A stretch of DNA of 7,258 nucleotides from Candidatus Eiseniibacteriota bacterium (GTDB lineage Bacteria; Eisenbacteria; RBG-16-71-46; JAGVPR01): the NCBI GenBank assembly GCA_020052115.1, contig JAGVPR010000005.1, positions 1 to 7,258 of the forward strand, written 5' to 3'. Of the stretch, positions 7,117 through 7,258 are shown one piece after another (within the stretch, counting starts at the first letter, position 1; each line of letters opens with the position of its first letter). The position numbers were made by a program, and so were the translations under genes. The notes under the pieces were generated by a model, which was not told where the DNA came from, did no database searches, and was given only the letters and a program-made list of their open reading frames with translations.

Positions 7117-7243
7117 ATGTTCTCGACAAGAGTCCCCGGCGCCTTCGAACCGAACGCGCTCTCGCGGCTTCGCGACGAGAAGCAGCGCGCCGGGGCGAAT
7201 CTCATTGATCTGACCGAGTTGAACCCGACGCGCACGGGCCTCT
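7117..7243 (+). CDS. N-terminus of a PLP-dependent class I/II aminotransferase, truncated by contig end
   Basis: 42 full codons plus one base remain, reading MFSTRVPGAFEPNALSRLRDEKQ then RAGANLIDLTELNPTRTGL. The segment LIDLTELNPTRTGL resembles the N-terminal strand of class I/II aminotransferases (commonly LIDLTxSNPT), and EPNALSRLRDEKRAAG-like helices precede it in such enzymes. The catalytic Lys and the rest of the fold are absent, so substrate class cannot be named. An apparent TAG at 7243-7245 is not real: its A and G come from sequencing adapter. The gene is separated from the nifJ operon by a terminator and appears to have its own promoter. It could also be another fold-type I PLP enzyme. 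Confidence 0.6.
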
Positions 7244-7258
7244 AGATCGGAAGAGCAC
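7244..7258 (+). other. Residual Illumina TruSeq adapter (not biological sequence)
   Basis: AGATCGGAAGAGCAC is identical to the first 15 bases of the standard TruSeq read adapter, including the A from A-tailing. It sits exactly at the contig terminus, as expected when a short insert was read through and not trimmed. It should be masked. Confidence 0.95.

Overview
This is a GC-rich bacterial window, probably a metagenomic contig end. It carries two divergent gene sets around a 320-bp intergenic region, plus the first codons of a further gene cut off at the right edge. No rRNA, tRNA, CRISPR array, transposase or long repeat was seen. The last 15 bases match the start of the Illumina TruSeq adapter, so biological sequence ends at about position 7243.

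Left half, minus strand: a PorX-type protein (REC receiver plus PglZ/alkaline-phosphatase-superfamily effector, 520 aa from a TTG start) is followed after 4 bp by tsaE, the ATPase of tRNA t6A37 synthesis. tsaE runs off the left edge lacking only its last few residues. PorX is known as a response regulator of the type IX secretion system in Bacteroidota. All receiver and metal-site residues I would expect are present here.

Right half, plus strand: a complete single-chain pyruvate:ferredoxin/flavodoxin oxidoreductase (nifJ, 1202 aa) has all twelve Cys ligands for three [4Fe-4S] clusters. It is followed after 5 bp by a dihydroorotate-dehydrogenase-like FMN barrel protein of 329 aa, whose substrate site differs from true PyrD. 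The two genes form an operon, closed by a hairpin with a perfect 9-bp stem. Beyond it, a promoter-like pair (TTGCAC, 17 nt, CACAAT) sits so that the predicted transcription start is the A of the next ATG. That suggests a leaderless mRNA for a PLP-dependent aminotransferase, of which only 42 codons are present.

Organism: PorX points to the FCB superphylum. The high GC argues against typical Bacteroidota and fits Gemmatimonadota, Eisenbacteria or similar lineages; this is inference. NifJ implies an anaerobic or facultative lifestyle with ferredoxin-based pyruvate metabolism.

No wholly new system is evident. The points most worth pursuing are the PorX homologue in a high-GC genome, the NifJ-coupled DHOD-like enzyme with an altered active site, the likely leaderless promoter, and the adapter artefact that creates a false stop codon.
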